Shown one piece after another: positions 35,493 through 44,070 of a stretch of 64,000 nt of DNA. Numbering within the stretch: position 1 is the stretch's first letter; every line of letters begins with the position of its first letter. The stretch is taken from positions 124,001-188,000 of the forward strand of contig NZ_QUKD01000005.1 of NCBI RefSeq assembly GCF_003480915.1, written 5' to 3'. The notes below the pieces were generated by a model. It ran no database searches and was not told where the DNA came from. It was given only the letters and a program-made list of their open reading frames with translations. Made by a program: the position numbers and the translations under genes. The DNA is from Parabacteroides sp. TM07-1AC. GTDB lineage: Bacteria; Bacteroidota; Bacteroidia; Bacteroidales; Tannerellaceae.

Positions 35493-36758
35493 ATGGAATT
35501 AAAAAGAGTTGTAGTAACAGGTCTTGGTGCCATTACTCCTCTTGGTAATACCCTCGCAGAAACATGGGAGGGTATTATCAATGGGAAGAGTGGAGCCGGT
35601 CCTATTACGCAGTTTGATGCATCCAAATTCAAGACACAATTTGCATGCGAAGTTAAAGGCTTCGATCCGTTATCAGTAATGGATCGTAAGGAAGCCCGTA
35701 AATGTGACCGTTATAGTTTATTTGCAATAAGTGCCGCAAAACAAGCAATTGAAGATGCTGCTATGGACCTGGACAAAGAGGACAAGGACCGTATCGGCGT
35801 TATTTTTGCTTCAGGTATCGGCGGTATCAAGACATTTGACGAAGAAGTATTAGGATATGCGAAGATAAAAGATACGATCGGACCGAAATTCAACCCGTTT
35901 TTCATCCCAAAGATGATTTCGGATATCGCAGCCGGACATATCTCCATGCTTTATGGATTCCGTGGTCCTAACTTTGCAACAGTGTCGGCTTGTGCCTCTT
36001 CTACCAACGCGATCGCTGATGCATACAACTATATCCGTTTGGGTAAAGCCAATGTAATCGTGACAGGTGGTGCGGAAGCAGCTATTGCAGATTCCGGTGT
36101 CGGTGGGTTCAACTCAATGAATGCGCTGTCAACCCGTAACGATTCACCCGAAACAGCTTCTCGTCCATTCAGCGCAAGTCGCGACGGTTTCGTCATGGGA
36201 GAAGGTGGAGCATGTTTGATCCTGGAAGAGATGGAACACGCTTTGGCACGTGGAGCTAAAATATATGCCGAGATCGCCGGAACAGGATTGTCTGCCGATG
36301 CATACCACCTGACAGCCTCTCATCCGGAAGGATTAGGTGCAAAGTTGGTGATGCGTAATGCACTGGAAGACGCAGAAATGGCTCCGGAGGATATCGATTA
36401 TATCAATGTTCACGGAACATCGACTCCTGTTGGGGATGTTTCAGAAGTAAAAGCGATCAAAGAAGTATTCGGAGATCATGCTTACAAACTGAATATCAGT
36501 TCAACGAAGTCTATGACCGGCCATTTATTGGGTGCAGCCGGAGCTATCGAAGCTATGTTCTGTATCATGGCAATCAAAGAGGGAATCATTCCTCCGACGA
36601 TCAACCATGCAGATGGCGACGATGATCCTGAAATAGATTATAAACTGAATTTCACATTCAATAAAGCTGAAAAACGAGAAATACGGGCAGCATTATCCAA
36701 CACATTTGGATTCGGCGGCCATAATGCTTGTGCTATTGTTAAAAAATTTGTGAAGTAA
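35493..36758 (+). CDS. fabF: 3-oxoacyl-ACP synthase II
   Basis: A 421-residue thiolase-fold condensing enzyme that elongates acyl-ACP with malonyl-ACP. The Cys-His-His triad is visible: VSACASS (Cys167), NVHGTSTPVGD (His near 307) and KSMTGHLLGAAG (His near 344). GFGGHNAC near the end is the conserved glycine-rich strand. It lies 21 bp after acpP and 1 bp before rnc. Confidence 0.97.
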   Translation: MELKRVVVTGLGAITPLGNTLAETWEGIINGKSGAGPITQFDASKFKTQFACEVKGFDPLSVMDRKEARKCDRYSLFAISAAKQAIEDAAMDLDKEDKDRIGVIFASGIGGIKTFDEEVLGYAKIKDTIGPKFNPFFIPKMISDIAAGHISMLYGFRGPNFATVSACASSTNAIADAYNYIRLGKANVIVTGGAEAAIADSGVGGFNSMNALSTRNDSPETASRPFSASRDGFVMGEGGACLILEEMEHALARGAKIYAEIAGTGLSADAYHLTASHPEGLGAKLVMRNALEDAEMAPEDIDYINVHGTSTPVGDVSEVKAIKEVFGDHAYKLNISSTKSMTGHLLGAAGAIEAMFCIMAIKEGIIPPTINHADGDDDPEIDYKLNFTFNKAEKREIRAALSNTFGFGGHNACAIVKKFVK

Positions 36759-36759
36759 C

Positions 36760-37674
36760 GTGTTTACACAACTATACAAAAAGATAAGGCTTCTTAAACA
36801 CAAGAATAAGGAGCCTTATTCTTCTTTATATAAGATACTGGGATTTTACCCCGATAACATCCACGTTTATGAACAGGCCTTCCTGCATAAATCTTCCTCA
36901 GTGGAAGCCAGCGACGGGAAATGGCTGAATAACGAACGACTGGAGTTCTTGGGCGATGCCATATTGGATGCCGTCGTGGCAGACATTGTGTATAAACATT
37001 TCCAAAACAAACGGGAAGGTTTCCTGACCAATACCCGTTCCAAAATCGTTCAACGCGAGACACTCAACCGCGTGGCAGTCGAGTTGGGCCTCGACAAAAT
37101 GGTCGTTTATTCCGCCAAGCTGAGCTCACACAACAATCACATGTACGGAAATGCACTGGAGGCATTGATCGGGGCAATCTACCTGGATCAGGGCTACCGC
37201 ATCTGTTACAATTTCGTCGAGAACGTAATTATCAAAAAATACATCGACCTGGATAATATAGCCCGCAAAGAGGTCAACTTCAAATCCAGCCTGATCGAAT
37301 GGAGCCAGAAGAACAAGCTGGAGATCACGTTCGACCTGATAGAATCATTTGCCGATAACGACGGGAACCCGGTCTTCCAGACAGGTGTCACCCTGGCCGA
37401 TATGCAAATCGGTGTCGGCATCGGCTATTCCAAAAAAGAATCACAGCAGAACGCTGCCAAGATGGCGATCAAGAAACTGCGTACCGACAAAGCTTTTCAG
37501 CAAGTCATTTCCGAACTGAAGAAGCAGACCGGCGAAAGCACTGCCGATCATGAGTTTGAGGATCTTCCGGAGGAGGATGCGACGACGGAGCATGCGTCGA
37601 AACCTGCAGAACAAATGAAGAGCAGCAATATACCCGAATGTATCGACGCTACGATCAATGAAGAAGTCCGGTAA
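36760..37674 (+). CDS. rnc: Ribonuclease III
   Basis: A 304-residue double-strand-specific endoribonuclease acting in rRNA and mRNA processing. It starts at a GTG 1 bp after fabF. The signature NERLEFLGDAILDAV near 58-72 contains the catalytic acidic residues; EALIGAIYLDQGY follows. A dsRNA-binding domain covers about 165-240 (KESQQNAAKMAIKKL). The C terminus extends a further 60 low-complexity acidic residues beyond the standard length, a variable tail. Its stop codon abuts the stop of convergent pfkA with no gap. Confidence 0.95.
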   Translation: MFTQLYKKIRLLKHKNKEPYSSLYKILGFYPDNIHVYEQAFLHKSSSVEASDGKWLNNERLEFLGDAILDAVVADIVYKHFQNKREGFLTNTRSKIVQRETLNRVAVELGLDKMVVYSAKLSSHNNHMYGNALEALIGAIYLDQGYRICYNFVENVIIKKYIDLDNIARKEVNFKSSLIEWSQKNKLEITFDLIESFADNDGNPVFQTGVTLADMQIGVGIGYSKKESQQNAAKMAIKKLRTDKAFQQVISELKKQTGESTADHEFEDLPEEDATTEHASKPAEQMKSSNIPECIDATINEEVR

Positions 37675-38688
37675 TTACTTACCGAACGAAATCCCCATTC
37701 TTTCCCCCTGAATGATCAGGTCATTTTCAGGAGTGACCAGTTTCAATTTGCCTGCTACTTCAGACAAGGCGATCGACTCCACTTTATCTCCTTTCATGCA
37801 GACCATACGTCCGAACTGACGGTTGGCGATCAATTCCGTAGCATGGCCGCCTAAACGGGTAGCCAGATTACGGTCGAAAGGCGAAGGATTACCGCCACGC
37901 TGGATATATCCCAGTACCGTATCGCGTGATTCTATGCCCGTAGCCGCCTCTATCGTACGTGTTATGTAGTCGGAAGGACGTTTCTTTTCCGGCGTTTCCA
38001 CTCCTTCGGCAACAACCACGATCGAATAAGGTTTGCCGCGGCGGGCACGGTCGAGAATGGTCTGGTTCACCTTATCCATATCATATCCCAGTTCCGGCAA
38101 TAAGATCACATCTGCCCCACCCGCCATTCCGGCATACAGAGCAATCCATCCGGCATGATGCCCCATCACTTCCACCACCATCACCCGTTTATGTGAACTG
38201 GCTGTTGAATGCAGGCGGTCGATAGCATCTGTCGCAATATTGACAGCCGTATCGAAACCAAAAGTTATATCCGTTCCCCAAACGTCGTTATCGATAGTCT
38301 TGGGCACACCGATGATATTCAGACCCAGTGCCGACAGCATACCGGCAGTCTTCTGTGTGCCGTTTCCTCCGATACAGACCAGGCAATCTAATCCTAATTC
38401 TTCATAATTCTGTATAATGACCTGCGGCTTTTCACTTTCGCCGGAAGCGAGTAATTTGCGGAAAGGTTTTTCGCGCGAAGTTCCCAAAATAGTTCCTCCC
38501 AGGTTCAGGATGCCTGACAGGCTGCGTTCATCAAACGATTGAATATCCTTGTTCAGCAGTCCAACAAAACCACTATGAATTCCGATCACTTCCATGCCAT
38601 AATGCATTATGGCAGTTTTACCTACACCACGAATCGTTGCGTTTATACCGGGACAATCACCTCCGGAAGAAAGGATACCTATTTTCAT
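37675..38688 (-). CDS. pfkA: 6-phosphofructokinase
   Basis: A 337-residue glycolytic kinase. GILSSGGDCPGINATIRG is the N-terminal phosphate-binding loop, PKTIDNDVWGTD holds the catalytic aspartate, and GYIQRGGNPSPFDR is the fructose-6-phosphate site. The donor-binding loop reads CIGGNGTQ: the glycine of ATP-dependent enzymes is kept, but the preceding Asp of E. coli PfkA (GGDGS) is Asn, and the active-site loop has PKTIDND (Lys as in pyrophosphate enzymes) rather than PGTIDND. ATP use is therefore likely but not certain. It is divergent from the GH3-like gene. Confidence 0.93.
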   Translation of the reverse strand: MKIGILSSGGDCPGINATIRGVGKTAIMHYGMEVIGIHSGFVGLLNKDIQSFDERSLSGILNLGGTILGTSREKPFRKLLASGESEKPQVIIQNYEELGLDCLVCIGGNGTQKTAGMLSALGLNIIGVPKTIDNDVWGTDITFGFDTAVNIATDAIDRLHSTASSHKRVMVVEVMGHHAGWIALYAGMAGGADVILLPELGYDMDKVNQTILDRARRGKPYSIVVVAEGVETPEKKRPSDYITRTIEAATGIESRDTVLGYIQRGGNPSPFDRNLATRLGGHATELIANRQFGRMVCMKGDKVESIALSEVAGKLKLVTPENDLIIQGERMGISFGK

Positions 38689-38711
38689 TGTTTTGTTAAT
38701 TATGTATGCAA

Positions 38712-38746
38712 CAAAGATATAAATAAAAAGAGAATGCCTACATTTG
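38712..38746. promoter_or_regulatory. Divergent promoters of pfkA and the GH3-like gene
   Basis: CAAAGATA at 38712-38719 gives TATCTTTG on the minus strand (pfkA TSS near 38705). TACATTTG at 38739-38746 on the plus strand gives a TSS near 38753. The latter places the ATG at 38734 upstream of transcription, so the start at 38770 is preferred for the plus-strand gene. Confidence 0.65.
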
Positions 38747-38769
38747 CAGCCGATACAAATAAAAAGAGC

Positions 38770-40302
38770 ATGGATATTTTAACAAATACAATATCACTAC
38801 TCTTCCGCCCCCGTCAAAAGGAGATCGAAAAATATGGGCAGGAGACTGACCAACTGCAACGCAAGCAGTTACGGTCATTATTATCTACAGCCCGCAACAC
38901 TGAATGGGGGTTAAAACACGATTACAGAAGCATCCGGAGATACGAAGATTTCTGTCAGCGGGTTCCGTTGCAACTATACGACGATATCAAGCCGTATGTG
39001 ACCCGGATGATCAATGGAGAGAGGAACATACTCTGGCCTTCGGTCGTCAAGTGGTATGCCAAAAGTAGCGGCACCACGAATGATAAGAGTAAATTTCTTC
39101 CCGTCACTCCGGAAGTTCTCCACGGTTGTCATTACCAGGGAGGCTTCGATACGGTAGCCCTTTATCTCCGTAATAATCCGGAAAGCCACTTTTTCTCTAA
39201 AAAAGGATTAATCCTCGGTGGCAGCCACAGTCCTTCCCCAATCAATCAAAAATCCCATTGCGGTGACCTTTCAGCCGTATTATTGCAAAACCTGAGTCCG
39301 CTGGTAAACCTGATGCGTGTTCCTGCCAAACGGATTATCCTGATGGACGAATGGGAAAGCAAAATAAAAGCGATCGTCGACAGCACATGGAATGAAGATG
39401 TCAACAGTCTTTCCGGCGTTCCTTCCTGGATGCTGGTTCTGATCAAATCGATACTGAAAAAGACCGGACGGGAATACCTGACCGACGTCTGGCCGAATAT
39501 GGAGGTCTTTTTCCACGGGGGAATCAGTTTCGAACCTTACCGGGAACAATATAAAGCACTGATCCCTTCGGATAAGATGCATTATATGGAAACTTATAAC
39601 GCATCGGAAGGCTTTTTCGGGATACAGGATGATCCTTCGGACCAGAGTTTGCTGCTGATGCAGGATTACGGCGTTTTCTACGAGTTTATCCCTATGTCGG
39701 AAGTAGGCGCTCCCAATCCGACCGTCCTGCCGCTGGAAGCCGTGGAAACAGGAAAGAACTATGCGATGGTCATAACAACCTCCGGCGGATTATGGCGTTA
39801 CCAAATCGGTGATACGGTGCGTTTCACTTCACTTTTCCCGCATAAATTCGTTATTTCGGGAAGAACCAAGCATTATATCAACGCCTTCGGAGAAGAACTG
39901 ATGGTCGACAATGCAGACAAGGCAATCAGCAAAGTAAGCCGTCAGACAGGAGCTGTCGTTAAAGAATATACAGCCGCCCCGCTTTTCATGCTCGACAAGG
40001 CGAAAGGCCGTCATCAATGGTTTGTCGAATTTGAAAAGATGCCTCCTTCCATAGAAGAATTTGCCACGTTGCTGGATAAAACATTACAGGAATTGAATTC
40101 CGACTATGAAGCCAAACGTTATAAAGAGATATCGCTTCAACCTTTGGAAATCATTGTAGCCCACGAAGGTTCCTTCTACGAATGGCTTAAAGAAAAAGGC
40201 AAGTTAGGCGGACAGCATAAGATACCACGTCTCAGCAATGACCGGACGCATATCGAAGAACTACTCGCTATCGACAACAGGTTGGATTCTCAAAACGCAT
40301 AG
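38770..40302 (+). CDS. GH3 auxin-responsive promoter family protein (acyl-adenylating ligase fold)
   Basis: A 510-residue cytoplasmic protein from the ATG at 38770 (AAAAAGAG upstream), which fits the usual length of bacterial members. KSSGTTNDKSKFLPVTP near 100 is the ATP-binding serine/glycine/threonine loop. METYNASEGFFGIQDD near 275 and WRYQIGDTVRF near 340 are the later adenylation motifs, followed by GEELMVDNADKAI. Plant homologues conjugate amino acids to hormones; the bacterial substrate is unknown. It overlaps the convergent PAP2 gene by 13 bp. Confidence 0.88.
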   Translation: MDILTNTISLLFRPRQKEIEKYGQETDQLQRKQLRSLLSTARNTEWGLKHDYRSIRRYEDFCQRVPLQLYDDIKPYVTRMINGERNILWPSVVKWYAKSSGTTNDKSKFLPVTPEVLHGCHYQGGFDTVALYLRNNPESHFFSKKGLILGGSHSPSPINQKSHCGDLSAVLLQNLSPLVNLMRVPAKRIILMDEWESKIKAIVDSTWNEDVNSLSGVPSWMLVLIKSILKKTGREYLTDVWPNMEVFFHGGISFEPYREQYKALIPSDKMHYMETYNASEGFFGIQDDPSDQSLLLMQDYGVFYEFIPMSEVGAPNPTVLPLEAVETGKNYAMVITTSGGLWRYQIGDTVRFTSLFPHKFVISGRTKHYINAFGEELMVDNADKAISKVSRQTGAVVKEYTAAPLFMLDKAKGRHQWFVEFEKMPPSIEEFATLLDKTLQELNSDYEAKRYKEISLQPLEIIVAHEGSFYEWLKEKGKLGGQHKIPRLSNDRTHIEELLAIDNRLDSQNA

Positions 40303-41051
40303 GAAAAATAAATACCCCCGCCCTGTTCATTGAATGTCGGAGCAACCACCATATTCCGGGCAGCCCGACGGTTTAGCTTGCGGGCAATAGCGTTGCGGAT
40401 GGGGAAATAAGTAAGATAAGCCAATTCGACGGAAAGGATACCGAATCCGGCACCCGCCACCACATCCGCCACCCAATGCCGGTTATTATACAACCGGGAG
40501 CCCGCGACAAACAGCGCTATCGCATATCCCGAATAAGCCAAAACCGGGCTGCTGTCTTTAAATTCCTTATAAGCCATATGTGCCCCCAGGAAAGCATTCG
40601 CCGTATGCCCCGAAGGAAAAGAATACGGACCGCCATCCGGACGCGTCTCTTTCACCGTATATTTCAAGGTACGTGTCATAGCCGCATTCATCCCTTCCGC
40701 CAGGGTGACAAGCATCAGCTGGTCCACCCAGTTATGCTTCTCCTTCCCCATCAGGTCGCAAACAAATACCCATCCGAGCATTCCCCATTCCAGATAATCG
40801 TCCACCCGTATTTTTTTCACATCGCTTTTTCGGGAGAAAAGATGGAAATCGTTCATCCCGTCGATAGCCGTTCCCACAGCCCCGACTGTAATCAGGGAAG
40901 CCGGAAGTATCAGATGTTTGGCATTAAATTTATATTCGACAACAGGCATTTTCTGTTTCAGGCTGTCCCGCTGTAAGGTCTCGCCCTGTGCACTGACAGG
41001 TGACAGACAGGCTATTATCAGAAAGATGGAAATATAAAAGGATACTTTCAT
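40290..41051 (-). CDS. PAP2-family phosphatase (exported)
   Basis: A 253-residue protein from the ATG at 41051, which begins directly with a signal peptide (MKVSFYISIFLIIACLSPVSAQ). The three PAP2 motifs are present: KETRPDG near 139, PSGHTANAF near 149 and SRLYNNRHWVADV near 188. It dephosphorylates a lipid or isoprenyl pyrophosphate at the periplasmic face, for example in undecaprenyl phosphate recycling or lipid A dephosphorylation (family knowledge). Hydrophobic segments flank motifs 2 and 3. Downstream it overlaps the convergent GH3-like gene. Confidence 0.9.
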   Translation of the reverse strand: MKVSFYISIFLIIACLSPVSAQGETLQRDSLKQKMPVVEYKFNAKHLILPASLITVGAVGTAIDGMNDFHLFSRKSDVKKIRVDDYLEWGMLGWVFVCDLMGKEKHNWVDQLMLVTLAEGMNAAMTRTLKYTVKETRPDGGPYSFPSGHTANAFLGAHMAYKEFKDSSPVLAYSGYAIALFVAGSRLYNNRHWVADVVAGAGFGILSVELAYLTYFPIRNAIARKLNRRAARNMVVAPTFNEQGGGIYFSYAF

Positions 41052-41098
41052 TCTTACAGACTTTATTTTATTAAGCCACAAAGAAACAAAAAATAACC

Positions 41099-41106
41099 TA
41101 TCTTTG
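41099..41106 (+). promoter_or_regulatory. -7 promoter element for the NlpE-like gene
   Basis: TATCTTTG, TSS near 41113. It covers the first possible start codon at 41104, supporting the ATG at 41164. Confidence 0.65.
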
Positions 41107-41163
41107 TTTCTTCTATATGGTATATTGATATCCGTTTATAAACAATTAAAATCATTCATTCTG

Positions 41164-42000
41164 ATGAAAAAAACGAGTAACGGGCTTATCCTATCGGCTC
41201 TGATCATGAGCGTAAGCCTACTTTCTTCCTGCGGACAACAAAAAGCAAAACAAGATTCGGGCACCGAACAAGACTCCACCGAAATGGTCGGTAATGACAA
41301 AGACGAACATGGCTGTATCGCCTCGGCGGGTTATATCTGGTCGGAAGTACAACAGAACTGCATCCGTTTATTCGAATCCGGAACACGCCTGGAAGCTGTC
41401 GACGGAAAATCATCCTCTTATCTGGTGTTCAGTCCCGATTCGCTGAAAGCAGAATTATTCTTCTCAAACGATACGCCGAGCGAAATACTCGACCGCCGTT
41501 CACTCCCTGCCGGCGATTATGCCTGGAATGTAGAAGATGATGATACCAAAAATGTACGCAGGATCGACGGGGTATGGACGATCAGCCAGCGAGGTAAAGA
41601 AATCTACCGGCAAAATCAAAAAGATGTCGACAATTCATCAGGTGAAGTTCTGACACAGACGTATGAAGGTGTGTTACCTTGTGCTGACTGTCCGGGTATC
41701 CGTTACGACCTGACCATCCGCAGCCATGAAAAAAGCGGAGAAGGCACTTTCTCTCTCTCACAAACATACCTGGAAGCAGAAGACGGCAAAGATGCCACAT
41801 TTGTCACAAACGGCAAATGTATCACTTTGCAGGGAATACCGGGAGAAAAGAATGTGACCGTATGGCAGCTGGTTTCCGACAACGGCGATGAAGTGATGAA
41901 CTTCCTTTGCGAGAACGATTCGACAATCACCCTGATCGGCGATGATTTCAAGAAAGCGGAAACAGAATTGAATTATAGTCTGAAGAAAATCCAAAAGTAA
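41164..42000 (+). CDS. NlpE-like lipoprotein
   Basis: A 278-residue lipoprotein from the ATG at 41164; signal peptide LLSSC with the lipidated Cys near residue 23. The first half has GCIASAGYIWSEVQQNCIRLFE. The second half has TYEGVLPCADCPGIRYDLTI, the CxxC-containing signature of the NlpE N-terminal domain, here placed C-terminally. E. coli NlpE signals surface and copper stress through Cpx; Cpx homologues are not expected here, so the role is probably different. It is monocistronic, and a hairpin follows at 42073-42106. Confidence 0.85.
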   Translation: MKKTSNGLILSALIMSVSLLSSCGQQKAKQDSGTEQDSTEMVGNDKDEHGCIASAGYIWSEVQQNCIRLFESGTRLEAVDGKSSSYLVFSPDSLKAELFFSNDTPSEILDRRSLPAGDYAWNVEDDDTKNVRRIDGVWTISQRGKEIYRQNQKDVDNSSGEVLTQTYEGVLPCADCPGIRYDLTIRSHEKSGEGTFSLSQTYLEAEDGKDATFVTNGKCITLQGIPGEKNVTVWQLVSDNGDEVMNFLCENDSTITLIGDDFKKAETELNYSLKKIQK

Positions 42001-42072
42001 CAAGCTAATAAAAGGAATTATAGAAAGTCCCTTGTCTTATCCATTTGGAAAAGGACACTGCCATAAAACAAG

Positions 42073-42106
42073 AAGGTGTATCGTAGAATGAACTTCGACA
42101 CACCTT
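42073..42106. terminator. Hairpin between convergent lipoprotein and GH110 genes
   Basis: AAGGTGTATCG (42073-42083) and CGACACACCTT (42096-42106) form an 11-bp stem with one mismatch and a 12-nt loop. The T-tracts on either side are weak, so it may be a bidirectional terminator of moderate strength. Confidence 0.55.
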
Positions 42107-42132
42107 CCCGATAATTTTATTGAAAAGGTAAA

Positions 42133-43959
42133 TCAATTTTCAACTTTCAGATCCTTCTTTTCATCCAGTCCGCCGTCAAACTGATTATCCTTGATATCAT
42201 AATTGGTCACACGCTGGAAAAAGAAACGATGGTTGTTCCAGTGGAAAGCCGGATATTGGTTGTTCTGTTTGATTACATTGTTACGGAAGACCAGTCCGTC
42301 TACCGACTTCGCATACAGGATCGGAGCGTCGAATGTTTCAAATTCGTTATTCTCGATCACGATACCGCTATGGAAATATTTCTTCTGATCTTTCAGGTCA
42401 GGTATTTCGGGATAAATAGAAATAACGGCATTCGTGAACTGGAACATATTCGTCAACGAGTTAATGAACTTGTTATCACGGATCAGGACATCGTGGCAGG
42501 CACCCGTCTCAAACCAACCGTTGCAATCGCCGCACAGCAGGATGGCCGTACCGGAAGTATGGTCGAAGATATTCTTTTCGACAACAGTCTTTTTCGGGGT
42601 ACTGAACAAAGAGCCGCGGGCACGATTATTGCGGATCGTATTGTCTGCAAAATAAACCTCCGGAGTCCACTCCAGGTTTTCAATACCGAACGTACCGGCT
42701 TCGCTGATAGCAGGATCGATGGCTTTTTCAAAAACGATCTCAAACTGTTTGGCGCCATGTGCACTCGGTTTGTCCACGGATTTGATAGCAACGACTTTGT
42801 TCTGGTCGCCCAGGATCTCCATAGTCTTTGAATCGATAAACTGTACGGCATCTCCCGAAAATCCCCATTCAAAGCCATAACTCTGTCCATGCATGTATTC
42901 ACCGACCAATGTCTTGTCGTCCACACGTTTCTGCACTTTCAGATACGTGCCGTGCACATTGATCGCATCATCCATCATCCCTTCATATAAACCGCCAACG
43001 GAAATGATCTTTCCCTTACAACCGGAAAAATGGGTAGCATCTGCCTGCGTTGTAAAATAACGGGGATCGCTGTCACCGCGAAGGCATACCGAGAATTTAT
43101 CCAGCGTAATATTTTCGCTCATCTGAGCCAGCAAGCCCATTCCTTCTGCATAATGGACCTGGATATTTTCGAGCGTCGTATTCGTATCATAAGAGACAAA
43201 GATACCCGGTGTAGGACGACCGTAACCGCGCATGGCGACAACCGTTCCGGGGATCAGTTTTTCGTTTTTCCATTTTGTAGATTTGACCACGCGGGGAGAA
43301 ACCTCTGAAACGCCTTTCGAACCGACAGCAATGTCGCTCGTCCGATAAACCAACCGTTTCGTGTCGCCTTCGAATGCAATTCCCCAGGCAGGAGAATGTT
43401 CCCATCCTTCGCCCTTCACGATAAGTGCACTGTCACGAATTTCATATTGTACCCAGGGAGCCACTTCATAGGTGATAGTCCCTGTTTCCGCATCGTTTTC
43501 CAGGACTTTCACCTGAGCGATATGCGGATTTTCAAAATCGATACTGAAGTTCTTCAATGTACAGTTTTCCGAGTTGACCAGTGAAACCGGCAACATACGC
43601 CCGTGGAAGATCAGTTCCGAACCTTGCCCGTCGAAAACAATGTTCTTCATGTTCTCGAAAGGAAGTCCCACCAGTTTCGGATTGTCCTGATCGTGGTTGG
43701 AGATAAAATACTCCTTTTGTGCGGCTCCTTCAGGATAAAAATCATAACGTCCCGGAGGCAGTACGATCGTGATCGTATCGTTCCCGGTATGGGAAACGGC
43801 AATCTGTTCCAACGCCTTTGCCATCAGAGGGGAAGCATTGCCTTTCCGGTCAGGGACAAGGCCGAAGTTCGACAAGTCATAGGGACTCTTCGTCTGTGTA
43901 CAGGAACACAGCATTGCCAGACATACTAAAATACCAATAAAAGTTTGAGAGTTTTTCAT
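42133..43959 (-). CDS. glaB: Alpha-1,3-galactosidase (GH110, GlaB type)
   Basis: A 608-residue lipoprotein exo-enzyme with a right-handed parallel beta-helix fold. The signal peptide ends LCSC with the lipidated Cys near residue 20. EGMMDDAINVHGTYLKV near 330 and the repeated N-N-x-F/I helix turns (VIENNEFETF, VFRNNVIKQNN) match the GH110 family, which removes alpha-1,3-linked galactose from blood-group-B and related mucin glycans. No SusC/SusD or other glycosidase is next to it, so it is an orphan enzyme. It has its own promoter at 43988-43995. Confidence 0.88.
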   Translation of the reverse strand: MKNSQTFIGILVCLAMLCSCTQTKSPYDLSNFGLVPDRKGNASPLMAKALEQIAVSHTGNDTITIVLPPGRYDFYPEGAAQKEYFISNHDQDNPKLVGLPFENMKNIVFDGQGSELIFHGRMLPVSLVNSENCTLKNFSIDFENPHIAQVKVLENDAETGTITYEVAPWVQYEIRDSALIVKGEGWEHSPAWGIAFEGDTKRLVYRTSDIAVGSKGVSEVSPRVVKSTKWKNEKLIPGTVVAMRGYGRPTPGIFVSYDTNTTLENIQVHYAEGMGLLAQMSENITLDKFSVCLRGDSDPRYFTTQADATHFSGCKGKIISVGGLYEGMMDDAINVHGTYLKVQKRVDDKTLVGEYMHGQSYGFEWGFSGDAVQFIDSKTMEILGDQNKVVAIKSVDKPSAHGAKQFEIVFEKAIDPAISEAGTFGIENLEWTPEVYFADNTIRNNRARGSLFSTPKKTVVEKNIFDHTSGTAILLCGDCNGWFETGACHDVLIRDNKFINSLTNMFQFTNAVISIYPEIPDLKDQKKYFHSGIVIENNEFETFDAPILYAKSVDGLVFRNNVIKQNNQYPAFHWNNHRFFFQRVTNYDIKDNQFDGGLDEKKDLKVEN

Positions 43960-43987
43960 ATTACTTATTTTCTAACTATTAACCTGA

Positions 43988-44039
43988 CAAATATACGGAT
44001 TCTTTGCAACTTTGTTGCACCTTGTTTCCCTTACCTTTG
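43988..44039. promoter_or_regulatory. Divergent promoters of glaB and the metal ATPase operon
   Basis: CAAATATA at 43988-43995 gives TATATTTG on the minus strand (glaB TSS near 43981). TTTG at 44011-44014 and TACCTTTG at 44032-44039 form a plus-strand promoter with a 17-bp spacer (TSS near 44046, 25 nt before the ATPase start). Confidence 0.7.
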
Positions 44040-44070
44040 TATCAGAAAAACAAATAAAAGAATAAAAGAT

